Source of the DNA: Yoonia vestfoldensis
GTDB taxonomy: Bacteria; Pseudomonadota; Alphaproteobacteria; Rhodobacterales; Rhodobacteraceae
Length of the DNA: 64,000 bases
Direction of reading: 5' to 3'
Assembly (NCBI RefSeq): GCF_002158905.1
Contig: NZ_CP021431.1
Coordinates: 2,046,001-2,110,000, forward strand
The notes under the pieces were generated by a model. The model did not search any database, was not told the origin of the DNA, and saw only the letters and a program-made list of their open reading frames with translations. Both the position numbers and the translations under genes were made by a program. The stretch's first letter is position 1. Each line of letters opens with the position of its first letter. Shown piece by piece: positions 1-8,092 of this stretch.

Positions 1-189
1 CCCTCTTGTCGTGCATCCGCCTTGCGAAGATGGCGCTGCTGCGGCGCATGTCCAGCCATGCTGCGGCAAAATTGTAACAAATCGGCACGAAGGTCAGACA
101 TCCCCACATCCCCTTTGCCGCAAAACGATCGGCACCCGCAGGTCAAGCCTGCCGGAAAAGGTCGCAAGATGCCAGCCTTGATCGCTGCT
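1..189. other. Intergenic stretch at window edge
   Basis: No convincing gene is seen. A weak inverted repeat (GCAGG, 5-nt spacer, CCTGC) lies near 139-153 just past the metZ stop and could be part of its 3' end, but no T-run follows it. The neighbouring gene to the left is outside the window. Confidence 0.4.
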
Positions 190-1356
190 TTACCCGATTG
201 CCGCGCGCAGATCGGCCAGCAGATCGGCCGGATCTTCCAGCCCGATGCTGCACCGGATCAACCCCGGTGTGATCCCCAGCGCGATCTTGGTCTCGGCATC
301 CAGGCGTTGATGCGTTGTCGTCGCGGGATGGGTCACGATGGATTTCGCATCGCCCAGATTATTCGAGATCGTGAAGATTTCCAGCTGGTTCAGCAGCGCA
401 AAGGCGGCCTCTTTGCTGCCCGCATCAATCGCCATCACCGTGCCGCCTGCCCCCATCTGCGCCATGGTCAGCGCATGTTGCGGATGATCGGCCAGACCGG
501 GGTAGATCACCCGCAGCTTGCCATCCGCCACCAGCGCCTGCGCGATCTGCTGGGCGCTGGCCGCCTGCGCGCGCACCCGCAGATCCATCGTCTCTAACCC
601 TTTGAGCATCAGCCAGGCGGTGAAAGGCGACATCGACCCGCCGGTATGTTTCATGAACGGCTCTACCGTGCCGCGGATGAAATCGCGCTTGCCAAGGATG
701 ATCCCGCCCAAGGCCCGCCCCTGCCCGTCGATATGTTTGGTCGCCGAATAGATCACCACATCCGCGCCCAAAGCCACCGCATCCGAAAACACCGGCGTCG
801 AAAAGACATTATCCACCATCACCATGGCACCCTGCGCATGGGCCAAAGCGGCGACCGCCTTGATATCGACGACTTCCAGCGTCGGGTTGGAAATGCTTTC
901 AAAGAACACCAGCTTGGTATCCGGCCGGATCGCGGCCTGCCATGCGGCCAGATCGGTGCCATCAACAAAGGTGACATCGACCCCGAAACGGGGCAGCACC
1001 TCTTGCAGGATGTAAAGGCACGACCCGAATAATGCGCGCGCAGAGACGACATGATCCCCCGCCCGCAGCATTGCGGCCAGCGCCCCGTGCACAGCCGCCA
1101 TGCCAGAGGCGGTGGCAAAGCCATCCTCGGTCCCTTCCAGCGCGGCGATCCGGTCCTCGAACATCGCAACCGTCGGATTGCCGTAACGGGCATAGATGAA
1201 TTCATCCTCCCCCGCCTTGATGAACCGCGCCTCGGCGGCTTCGGCGCTGTCATAGACAAAGCCCTGCGTCATGAAGATCGCTTCGCTGACCTCGCCATAT
1301 TGGCTGCGCCGGATGCCGTGATGCACCGCCTTGGTGCGTTTGTTCCAGTCACTCAT
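190..1356 (-). CDS. metZ: O-succinylhomoserine sulfhydrylase
   Basis: A PLP enzyme of the Cys/Met metabolism family (388 aa) that makes homocysteine from O-succinylhomoserine and sulfide in the cytoplasm. The cofactor-phosphate motif YARYGNPT is at residues 55-62, SGMAAVHGAL follows near 84-93, and the Schiff-base lysine sits in SATKHIDG (K207). An upstream in-frame extension exists, but it would translate the riboswitch and terminator. The ATG at 1356, or the adjacent ATG at 1359, follows GAGGGCAG and is the real start. The SAM-II riboswitch in the leader supports the methionine-pathway assignment. A cystathionine gamma-synthase-type activity is the main alternative within this family. Confidence 0.93.
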   Translation of the reverse strand: MSDWNKRTKAVHHGIRRSQYGEVSEAIFMTQGFVYDSAEAAEARFIKAGEDEFIYARYGNPTVAMFEDRIAALEGTEDGFATASGMAAVHGALAAMLRAGDHVVSARALFGSCLYILQEVLPRFGVDVTFVDGTDLAAWQAAIRPDTKLVFFESISNPTLEVVDIKAVAALAHAQGAMVMVDNVFSTPVFSDAVALGADVVIYSATKHIDGQGRALGGIILGKRDFIRGTVEPFMKHTGGSMSPFTAWLMLKGLETMDLRVRAQAASAQQIAQALVADGKLRVIYPGLADHPQHALTMAQMGAGGTVMAIDAGSKEAAFALLNQLEIFTISNNLGDAKSIVTHPATTTHQRLDAETKIALGITPGLIRCSIGLEDPADLLADLRAAIG

Positions 1357-1382
1357 CATCTGCCCTCGCGCCCGCAGCGCAT

Positions 1383-1416
1383 GAAAAAACCCCGACACCG
1401 GCAAGGTATCGGGGTC
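1383..1416 (-). terminator. Intrinsic terminator in the metZ leader (attenuator)
   Basis: Read on the minus strand, CCCCGATACC and GGTGTCGGGG form a 10-bp stem (one G-T pair) around a 5-nt loop, followed directly by six Ts. It lies between the SAM-II aptamer and the metZ start codon, so it is placed to abort transcription before the gene. This suggests transcriptional rather than purely translational control. Confidence 0.85.
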
Positions 1417-1430
1417 TGCAAAACCCGCCA

Positions 1431-1483
1431 CCTTTTTAGCAGATTGTTTAACGTGGCCTGCAATCCGGAGACAAATCGCCACC
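1431..1483 (-). promoter_or_regulatory. SAM-II riboswitch (metA motif)
   Basis: The minus strand carries the ordered signature of the SAM-II pseudoknot: GGTGGCGATTTG at the 5' side, then ATTGCAGGCCACG, TTAAACAAT and the invariant 3' GCTAAAAAGG. The 5' GTGGC pairs with GCCAC to form P1, and the 3' segment can fold back as the pseudoknot. SAM-II elements are known from Alphaproteobacteria upstream of metA, metX, metZ and metC genes. Here the element precedes metZ, with a terminator hairpin in between. The assignment is by motif; no covariance model was run. Confidence 0.87.
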
Positions 1484-1537
1484 CGCCTGACATAAGCCGC
1501 CGCCTTGGCCGCGTCAATGGGCAGCGCAGGGCCGGGT

Positions 1538-2149
1538 TCAGTCGCGCGATTGCTGCGGATCTTCGATCAGATATTTCTGCAAACCGATGATCTGGACCCA
1601 CAAGAACAGGAACAAGACGACCGGAAAGGCGAATGTTTCCAGCTTGACCCAGGTTTCGGTCGATTGGGTGCGCCAGATGATTTCATTGGCGATGGCCAGC
1701 ACGGCAAAGATGAAGGCCAGCCGCTTGGTAAAGATCATCCAGCCCGCGCGCTGCATCGGCAGGAATTCTTCCATCACGAATTGCAGATAGCTTTGCCCGC
1801 GCAACAACCCGATCCCCAATAGCCCCGCCATCGCGCCGTAAACGATGGTGGTTTTCATCTTGAAGAACCTCTCGTCGTTGAACCAGGCGGTCAGCCCGCC
1901 GAAAAAGATCACCATGAAGGCGGTGAAAATCTGCATCCGGCTCAGCTTGCCGGTCAAGGCCCATAAGATCCCCATCGCGACCAGCAGGATCGGCACAAAG
2001 ACCAGCGCGGCGATGATGAAACCGGAATAATCCGTGCCGCCAAATGTATAGGTCTCGTCCTTGATGCGCAGGTAGATCAGGAAGAACGCCAGCGTCGGCC
2101 CCAGTTCCAGCACCTGTTTCAGGATCGGGTTGATCTGTCTTGCGGCCAT
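1538..2149 (-). CDS. yciB: Inner membrane septation protein A family (YciB)
   Basis: A 203-aa integral membrane protein with about five or six hydrophobic helices. It matches the YciB/IspZ family, which influences cell envelope and septation. The N-terminus has LELGPTLAFFLIYL, a typical family opening, and WFNDERFFKMKTTIVYG lies in the middle. Longer in-frame upstream sequence is the shadow of the neighbouring transporter. The ATG at 2149 is preceded by AGGAG and gives the usual family length. It starts 11 nt after the EamA stop on the same strand, so it is probably cotranscribed with ftsY and the transporter. Confidence 0.88.
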   Translation of the reverse strand: MAARQINPILKQVLELGPTLAFFLIYLRIKDETYTFGGTDYSGFIIAALVFVPILLVAMGILWALTGKLSRMQIFTAFMVIFFGGLTAWFNDERFFKMKTTIVYGAMAGLLGIGLLRGQSYLQFVMEEFLPMQRAGWMIFTKRLAFIFAVLAIANEIIWRTQSTETWVKLETFAFPVVLFLFLWVQIIGLQKYLIEDPQQSRD

Positions 2150-2160
2150 CTTGATCTCCT

Positions 2161-3072
2161 TCAGCCCCCCATTTCCACGATCACGGCGCCCAAGGCAACC
2201 AATGTCATCAAGATCAACCGCCGCGGGCCGACCTTTTCGCGCAGGATGAACCAGCCGATCAAGGCGGCAAAGACGGTGGATGTTTCGCGCAGCACCGCCG
2301 CCTCGCCGACTTTGCCCACCATGGTGGCCAGCATCACGCCGCCGAAACTGACCCAAGCCACCAGCGCGCCGATCACCCCGCGCCACATCAGCGGGGCCAG
2401 CACCGGCGGCGCGGCCATCCGGCGATAGCGCAGCCATGCCAGCACCGGAAAATCCAGCGCCGTGACAAAGAAAAACCACGCCAGAAAGGTGAAAGGGTCC
2501 GGCGACTGCCGGATACCAAAGGCGTCATAGGTGGTATAGATCGCCACCAGCAGCCCGCCGATCAGCGCCCAGACCAGACCGGTCTGCATGGATTTCAAAT
2601 CCCGCTTTTCCTCGCTCAGGTTGCGCAGCGCTAGCAGCAGGATACCCCCCGACAAAAACCCCACCCCAAGCCATTGCAGGGCTGAATAATGCTCGCCGAA
2701 AAACAGCGATGCCGCGATCACCGTGACCAGCGGGCCGGTGCCGCGCACGACCGGATAAACCACGGTAAAGGCCGCTTTTTCATAAGCCCGCGCCATGGCG
2801 AGCTTATAGCCGAAATGGATCACGACAGCGCCTGCAAGGATCAACGCGGTCGCCATATCCGGCCAAGGCACAAGGAATAACGCGATCGGTGCGGTCAACA
2901 CCAGCAGCCAGAAATCAATCGCGCCCCGCGTCAGCCACGGGTCATGGCGACCCTTTTGCAAGGCCCCGAACACGGCATGCGCCAGCGCGGACACAAGCGC
3001 CAAGATAGTCGCCAGCCGCGCGCCCTCGGGCGTGCCTGCGATGCTGACCAACCATTGGCTGAGGTCGTTCAA
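2161..3072 (-). CDS. EamA/DMT-family membrane transporter
   Basis: About 303 aa with ten hydrophobic segments arranged as two EamA halves, as in drug/metabolite exporters of the inner membrane. The second half contains the typical stretch ETSTVFAALIGWFILREKVG near the last helices. The substrate cannot be predicted. The start is uncertain: no ATG gives a sensible N-terminus, and the best candidate is TTG at 3072, just after the ftsY stop at 3080. Longer reading would overlap ftsY. The tight spacing ftsY-eamA-yciB argues for one transcript. Confidence 0.8.
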   Translation of the reverse strand: MNDLSQWLVSIAGTPEGARLATILALVSALAHAVFGALQKGRHDPWLTRGAIDFWLLVLTAPIALFLVPWPDMATALILAGAVVIHFGYKLAMARAYEKAAFTVVYPVVRGTGPLVTVIAASLFFGEHYSALQWLGVGFLSGGILLLALRNLSEEKRDLKSMQTGLVWALIGGLLVAIYTTYDAFGIRQSPDPFTFLAWFFFVTALDFPVLAWLRYRRMAAPPVLAPLMWRGVIGALVAWVSFGGVMLATMVGKVGEAAVLRETSTVFAALIGWFILREKVGPRRLILMTLVALGAVIVEMGG

Positions 3073-3079
3073 AGCCCTG

Positions 3080-4051
3080 TCACAGCTCCAGCCCGACAAG
3101 GGCGGCGGCGAATTCTTCGGGGTCAAACGGCGCCAGATCGTCGATCTGTTCACCCACCCCGATCGCATGGATCGGCAGGCCGAACCGATCGGCCAAGGCC
3201 ACCAGCACGCCACCTTTGGCGGTGCCGTCAAGCTTGGTCATCACCAGCCCCGAGACAGCGGCCAGTTCCTGAAACACCTTGACCTGTTGCAGCGCATTCT
3301 GCCCCGTCGTCGCATCCAGCACCAAAAGCGTGTTATGCGGCGCCTCGGGGTCTTTCTTGCGGATCACGCGGACGATCTTGGACAGCTCTTCCATCAAATC
3401 AGCACGGTTTTGCAACCGGCCTGCGGTGTCGATCATCAACAGATCAGCGCCATCCGCCTGCGCGCGTGTCATCGCATCATAGGCCAGGCTGGCCGGGTCG
3501 GACCCTTCGGGCGCGGTCAGCACCGGCACGCCTGCGCGCTCTCCCCAGACCTGCAATTGTTCGACCGCGGCGGCACGGAACGTATCACCGGCCGCGATCA
3601 CGACATGTTTGCCCGCCGCACGAAACTGGCTGGCCAATTTGCCGATCGTCGTGGTCTTGCCCGATCCGTTGACCCCCACGACCAAAACCACCTGCGGTGT
3701 CTTGGCATAGATCGGCAAGGGGCGTGCGACAGGCTCCATGATCCGGACCACCTCGGCCATCAGCAGGCGCTTGACCTCCGCGACCGACAGCCGCGTGCCG
3801 CGATGGCCTTCGGCAATATTGGCAATAACGCGCTGCGCGGTCTCGACACCCATATCGGCGGCGATCAGCAGATCCTCCAGCTCTTCAAGCATGGTATCGT
3901 CAAGACTGCGGCGCTGGACATCCGTATCGGTAAAAAGCCGCCCGATCAGGCCGGGTTTCGGCGCAGGCTCTGCGACAATCGCATCAAGGCCCGCGTCGAT
4001 CTTGGCCGAGGATTTGAACATCCTCTCTTTGAGCTTGCTGAAGAACGCCAT
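3080..4051 (-). CDS. ftsY: Signal recognition particle receptor FtsY
   Basis: The SRP GTPase receptor that docks ribosome-nascent chain complexes to the membrane (323 aa). The N domain precedes a G domain with GVNGSGKT (residues 126-133), the GDTFRAAA box (155-162), DTAGR (208-212) and TKLDGTAKGG (272-281). The long acidic A domain of E. coli FtsY is absent and only a short basic N-terminal helix remains, as usual in Alphaproteobacteria. The ATG at 4051 directly follows a possible GTG at 4054; either could serve. It heads the ftsY-eamA-yciB run. Confidence 0.96.
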   Translation of the reverse strand: MAFFSKLKERMFKSSAKIDAGLDAIVAEPAPKPGLIGRLFTDTDVQRRSLDDTMLEELEDLLIAADMGVETAQRVIANIAEGHRGTRLSVAEVKRLLMAEVVRIMEPVARPLPIYAKTPQVVLVVGVNGSGKTTTIGKLASQFRAAGKHVVIAAGDTFRAAAVEQLQVWGERAGVPVLTAPEGSDPASLAYDAMTRAQADGADLLMIDTAGRLQNRADLMEELSKIVRVIRKKDPEAPHNTLLVLDATTGQNALQQVKVFQELAAVSGLVMTKLDGTAKGGVLVALADRFGLPIHAIGVGEQIDDLAPFDPEEFAAALVGLEL

Positions 4052-4124
4052 CACAACAGCCTTTCATGACTTCTGGGCCAAGACCTAGCCACTAAGTCAG
4101 CGATTGAAAAGACCAGGCCCCCCC

Positions 4125-4180
4125 ATCTTCCGAGCATAAATATCCCCGCGCGGAGCGCCGCAACTGCGGCACAGCCGCAG
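4125..4180 (-). terminator. Terminator region with family-B repeat, 3' of the diaphorase gene
   Basis: On the minus strand, just past the stop at 4187, are a TGCGGC-TGT-GCCGCA hairpin (4166-4180), a small GCGC-TCC-GCGC hairpin (4149-4159) and then GGGGATATTTATGCTCGGAAGATG. The last string recurs at 23969 and 41402, also downstream of minus-strand genes. Confidence 0.6.
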
Positions 4181-4186
4181 GCCGCC

Positions 4187-5872
4187 TCAGATCTCGTCGC
4201 TGAAATGGCGCATGACCAGCCGGATCGGATTGGGCGCCGACTGCCCCAGCCCGCAGATCGATGCATCCGCCATCGCGGTACACAGATCGCCCAGCAAGGC
4301 GCGGTCCCATTCCGGGGCCTGCATCAGCTGCACTGCTTTCTGGCACCCCACACGGCAAGGCGTGCATTGCCCGCAGCTTTCATCCTCGAAAAACCGCAGC
4401 ATGTTCAGCGCGGCATCGCGGGCGCGGTCTTGCTGGGACAGCACCACAACCGCAGCCGAGCCGATGAATGTGTCATGCGGCTGCAATGTGTCGAAATCCA
4501 GCGGCACATCATCCAGGCTTGCAGGCAACAGCCCCGATGACGGCCCGCCCGGTTGATAGGCTTTGAACAGATGGCCCGCCGCCATGCCACCGGCCGCCGC
4601 GATGATATCCATGATCGTCGATCCCGCAGGCAGGACATAGATCCCCGGCTGCGCCACCCGCCCGGACACCGAATAGGATCGCAAGCCTTTGCGCCCGTTC
4701 TTTTCCACGCCGTTCAGGATCTCGGGCCCTTCGCGGCAGATCCGCGCCACCCAAAGCAGGGTTTCCACATTATGCACCAGCGTCGGGCGGCCAAAAAGCC
4801 CGACCTCGGCCACGAAAGGCGGGCGGTGGCGGGGGATGCCGCGCTTGCCCTCGATGCTTTCGATCATCGCCGATTCCTCGCCGCAGATATAGGCACCCGC
4901 GCCGCGCCGCAGGTCGATATAGCCGGGGCTGACGATCCCCGCCGCTTCCAATGCGGCGATCTCGCGGCGCAACAAGGCCAGCACGGCGGGATATTCATCG
5001 CGCATATAGATGAAACAGGTTTCCGCCTCGATGGCCCAGGCGGCGATCAGCATGCCTTCCAGAAACACATGCGGCGTGCGTTCCAGGTAATAGCGGTCCT
5101 TGAACGTGCCGGGCTCGCCTTCATCGCCGTTCACGGCCAGATAACGCGGTCCGGGATTGCCGCGCACGAAACCCCATTTGCGCCCCGATGGAAAGCCTGC
5201 ACCGCCCAAGCCGCGCAGCCCAGAGGCCAGCACCAATTCCTGCACCGCCTGCCAGTCACCATCCGCGCGCAAGCGTTCCAGCACCGCATAGCCGCCATCG
5301 GCGCAATAAGCGGCCAGGGTCTGGTAATCGGGCAGATGCGCATGGATATCACCCGCCGCAATCGCCGCCTGCACCTTGGCGGGCGTCGCATGGTCGATGT
5401 GGTGATGCCCGATTTCCAGCACGGGGGCGGTGTCACAGCGCCCCATGCAAGGCGCGCGCAGCACGCGGACCTCGGCCGGGTCCAGCCCCTGCTCGAGCGC
5501 GGCTTTCAGCGCCTGCGCACCGGCCAGTTCGCACGACAGGCTGTCGCAGACCCGGATCGTCAGGGCGGGGGGCGGTGTTTCGCCTTCTTTGACCACGTCG
5601 AAATGGGCATAAAAGGTCGCGACCTCATAGACCTCGGCCTGTGACAGGCGCATTTCCTCGGCCAGCGCCCGCAGATGGGCGGCAGAGAGATGGCCGTGGG
5701 CATCCTGCACCAGATGCAGGAATTCGATCAGCAGGTCCCGGCGGCGCGGCCTGTCGCCCAGCAAGGCGCGGATATCGCCCAAGGCCGCATCCTCTAGCTG
5801 CCGCCCCTTGGTGGTATGCCGTCCCTTGCCTTTACCGGATTTCCAGATGCCGTCTTGGTTGTCCTTGGCCAT
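4187..5872 (-). CDS. Fused NuoE/NuoF-type diaphorase subunit (formate dehydrogenase beta-like)
   Basis: A 561-aa fusion. Residues about 30-180 are a thioredoxin-like [2Fe-2S] NuoE domain with C109, C114, C142 and C146. Residues about 200-561 are a NuoF-type flavoprotein with GLGGAGFPSGRKWG (221-234), the FMN motif NGDEGEPGTFKDR (248-260), GAGAYICGEES (324-334) and a [4Fe-4S] motif CGQCTPC near 500 with a fourth Cys near 541. Such a subunit passes formate or hydrogen electrons to NAD+. Length and architecture match fused beta subunits of NAD-dependent formate dehydrogenase; HoxF is an alternative. No catalytic molybdenum or tungsten subunit is adjacent. Start chosen at MAKDN because GGGGA lies 8 nt upstream; ATG at 5878 is also possible. 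Confidence 0.85.
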   Translation of the reverse strand: MAKDNQDGIWKSGKGKGRHTTKGRQLEDAALGDIRALLGDRPRRRDLLIEFLHLVQDAHGHLSAAHLRALAEEMRLSQAEVYEVATFYAHFDVVKEGETPPPALTIRVCDSLSCELAGAQALKAALEQGLDPAEVRVLRAPCMGRCDTAPVLEIGHHHIDHATPAKVQAAIAAGDIHAHLPDYQTLAAYCADGGYAVLERLRADGDWQAVQELVLASGLRGLGGAGFPSGRKWGFVRGNPGPRYLAVNGDEGEPGTFKDRYYLERTPHVFLEGMLIAAWAIEAETCFIYMRDEYPAVLALLRREIAALEAAGIVSPGYIDLRRGAGAYICGEESAMIESIEGKRGIPRHRPPFVAEVGLFGRPTLVHNVETLLWVARICREGPEILNGVEKNGRKGLRSYSVSGRVAQPGIYVLPAGSTIMDIIAAAGGMAAGHLFKAYQPGGPSSGLLPASLDDVPLDFDTLQPHDTFIGSAAVVVLSQQDRARDAALNMLRFFEDESCGQCTPCRVGCQKAVQLMQAPEWDRALLGDLCTAMADASICGLGQSAPNPIRLVMRHFSDEI

Positions 5873-6009
5873 GCCCATATTCCCCGCTTTTGGCGCAGCA
5901 TAGCCCGCGCCCGTCGTGCAAACCACGCAAAAGCGACGCCCCAAGGGCCAAAGCACGCAGCCCTGCGGTTTCGCTTCATTGCGCGCCCCCGCCGTGCTAA
6001 TCACGCGCT

Positions 6010-6477
6010 ATGACCCGCCCGCTGCCTCTTGCCCCGCGCCGATATCGCCCCTGTGGATACCAATCAACCTTGCGCCCTGCGGCGGCTGCCGTGCTGGGGG
6101 CCTGTCTGCTGGCTTTGCTGCCCGCGCCTGAGGCCAAGGCACAAGACAAGATGACCGGCGATGCATTTGACGCCCATGTCACCGGCCGCACGATTACCTT
6201 TCGCACCGAAACCATCGCGCGTTACGGGATCGAGGCCTATCTGACCGGCCGCCGTGTCATGTGGTCGGCCTTTGACGGCAGCTGCATGTTCGGCATCTGG
6301 TATGAAAGCGAGGGCGATATCTGCTTTCTCTATGAGGACGACCCCGAACCCAAATGCTGGGCCACCTATTTGCAGGATGGCAAGATCCGGGCGGAATTCA
6401 GCAATATTCCTGATGGCACCGTGATCTATGAAACCGATGCCGATGAACCGCTGATCTGCAACGATCTATCGTCCTGA
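6010..6477 (+). CDS. Secreted hypothetical protein
   Basis: 155 aa. A basic N-terminus and a hydrophobic stretch (about residues 22-44, ending PEAKAQ) look like a signal peptide cleaved after Ala-Gln or Ala, so the product is probably periplasmic. The mature part has four cysteines (CMFGIW, DICFLY, KCWATY, LICNDL) that could form disulfides, and an acidic, aromatic-rich character. I do not recognise a named domain. It is transcribed divergently from the diaphorase gene, and its last 12 bases overlap the end of xseA on the other strand. Confidence 0.7.
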   Translation: MTRPLPLAPRRYRPCGYQSTLRPAAAAVLGACLLALLPAPEAKAQDKMTGDAFDAHVTGRTITFRTETIARYGIEAYLTGRRVMWSAFDGSCMFGIWYESEGDICFLYEDDPEPKCWATYLQDGKIRAEFSNIPDGTVIYETDADEPLICNDLSS

Positions 6478-7962
6478 GCGTACAGCGACCCGCCCATCGG
6501 CGAATTGGATTTCCAGATGGTCGGCCTTGGCCGCCGTCGCCTGATCGGTGACCAGCAGATCGCCCGCACGCACCACCGCATAGCCGCGTTTGAGCGTTTC
6601 CATATAGCCCAAGGTTTCGCGCAGCCGGTCAAGCGCGGCAAGGCGCGCCGTGCGTTCAGCCTGTTGCCGCGTGGCGCGGTCCGACAAGCGGCGCAGCAGC
6701 ATGGCCAGCCTTTCGCCCTGCCGGTCCAGCCGGGCCTGCACCAGATCAGCCCGCAGCCCGCGCCCTGCCCTGTCCAGTGCCAGGCCCGCATCACGGGTCC
6801 GGCGCTGCAAGGCGGGGGCGAGCCTGTCGGACAGCGCTGTCAGCCGCCTGCGATCCTCGGCCAAGCGACGTTGCAGGATGGCCGGGCGCAATGCGGCATC
6901 GCTGAGTTGCAGACGCTTTTGCGCGGCGGCCTGCCGCAGGGCCGCGGGCAGGCGGTCGGACAGGTAATCCAGCCGCTGGCGTGGCCCGTCGACCAGCGTC
7001 TCCACCTGCGGCAAGGCGCGCGCCAGATCGCGCAGGCGCTGGCGGCGGATTTGCAGATTGTTGGACAAGGCGCGCACCAGCCGCGCGCCTTGCTGGTCGA
7101 TCAGGGCCATCAGTTCAATGCGCACCGGCACCGCCAGTTCGGCCGCCGCCGTCGGCGTCGGGGCGCGCCGGTCAGCCGCGAAATCAATCAGCGTCGTGTC
7201 GGTTTCATGGCCCACGGCAGAGATCAGCGGAATATCCGATGCCGCCGCCGCGCGCACGACGATTTCCTCGTTGAACCCCCAAAGATCCTCGAGCGAGCCA
7301 CCGCCCCGCGCCACGATGATCAGATCAGGGCGCGGCAGCGCGCCACCCGGCGTCAGGCGGTTGAAACCGGCGATGGCGGCGGCAACCTCGGCTGCGCATT
7401 TCTGGCCCTGCACGGCGACCGGCCAGACCAGCACCTTGCGCGGGAAACGGTCGCGCAGGCGGTGCAGGATGTCGCGGATCACCGCCCCCGAGGGCGATGT
7501 GACGACGCCGATGATTTCAGGCAGATAGGGCAGCGGTTTCTTGCGCGCGGTGTCAAACAACCCCTCGCCCGCCAGCTGCGCACGCCGCTTTTCCAGCATC
7601 GCCATCAAGGCACCGGCACCGGCGGGGGCGATATCCTCGATGATCATCTGGTATTTCGACTGGCCGGGAAAGGTGGTCAGCTTGCCGGTGGCGATGACCT
7701 CCATCCCTTCCTCGGGGCGGTGGGCCAAGCCAGCGGCGCGGCCTTTCCAGATAATACCCGACAGGACCGCGCGGTCATCTTTGAGATCCAGATAGATATG
7801 GCCCGATGCGGGCCGCGAAATCCGCCCCAATTCGCCGCGCACGCGGATATGGGCAAAGCCGCCCTCGATGGTCTTCTTGACCGCGCCAGAGATTTCAGAG
7901 ACGGAAAATTCGGGCGTGTTATCGGCGCTTGGCTCGGCCGGGCCGTCGTCGAATAAATCCAT
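6466..7962 (-). CDS. xseA: Exodeoxyribonuclease VII large subunit
   Basis: The large catalytic subunit (498 aa) of the ssDNA exonuclease that trims DNA to acid-insoluble oligonucleotides. An N-terminal OB fold (FSVSEISGAVKKTIEGGF onward, about residues 17-110) precedes the catalytic region with GVVTSPSGAVIRDILHRL, DLIIVARGGGSLEDLWGFNEE and SAVGHETDTTLIDFAADRRAPTPTAAAE. A long arginine-rich coiled coil follows. The start is one of two tandem ATGs (7965 or 7962). The much longer upstream extension runs antisense into purD and is rejected. It is divergent from purD; the small subunit xseB is not in the window. Confidence 0.95.
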   Translation of the reverse strand: MDLFDDGPAEPSADNTPEFSVSEISGAVKKTIEGGFAHIRVRGELGRISRPASGHIYLDLKDDRAVLSGIIWKGRAAGLAHRPEEGMEVIATGKLTTFPGQSKYQMIIEDIAPAGAGALMAMLEKRRAQLAGEGLFDTARKKPLPYLPEIIGVVTSPSGAVIRDILHRLRDRFPRKVLVWPVAVQGQKCAAEVAAAIAGFNRLTPGGALPRPDLIIVARGGGSLEDLWGFNEEIVVRAAAASDIPLISAVGHETDTTLIDFAADRRAPTPTAAAELAVPVRIELMALIDQQGARLVRALSNNLQIRRQRLRDLARALPQVETLVDGPRQRLDYLSDRLPAALRQAAAQKRLQLSDAALRPAILQRRLAEDRRRLTALSDRLAPALQRRTRDAGLALDRAGRGLRADLVQARLDRQGERLAMLLRRLSDRATRQQAERTARLAALDRLRETLGYMETLKRGYAVVRAGDLLVTDQATAAKADHLEIQFADGRVAVRSGR

Positions 7963-8092
7963 CATCGGGGTGATCCTTGCGCAGTTTGGGACGCACCCTA
8001 AGATGCCATCGCCCAAAGGCCAAGCCCGGCCTTGTGATCTGCGCCATCCCTGACTAAGACCGCGGCAAGTTTTCAAAGGCGGAGAGACGGTG

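Noticed and set aside
4187-5872. NuoF of complex I
   Set aside because: The NuoE domain is fused N-terminally and no other nuo genes are adjacent, so a soluble diaphorase subunit fits better.
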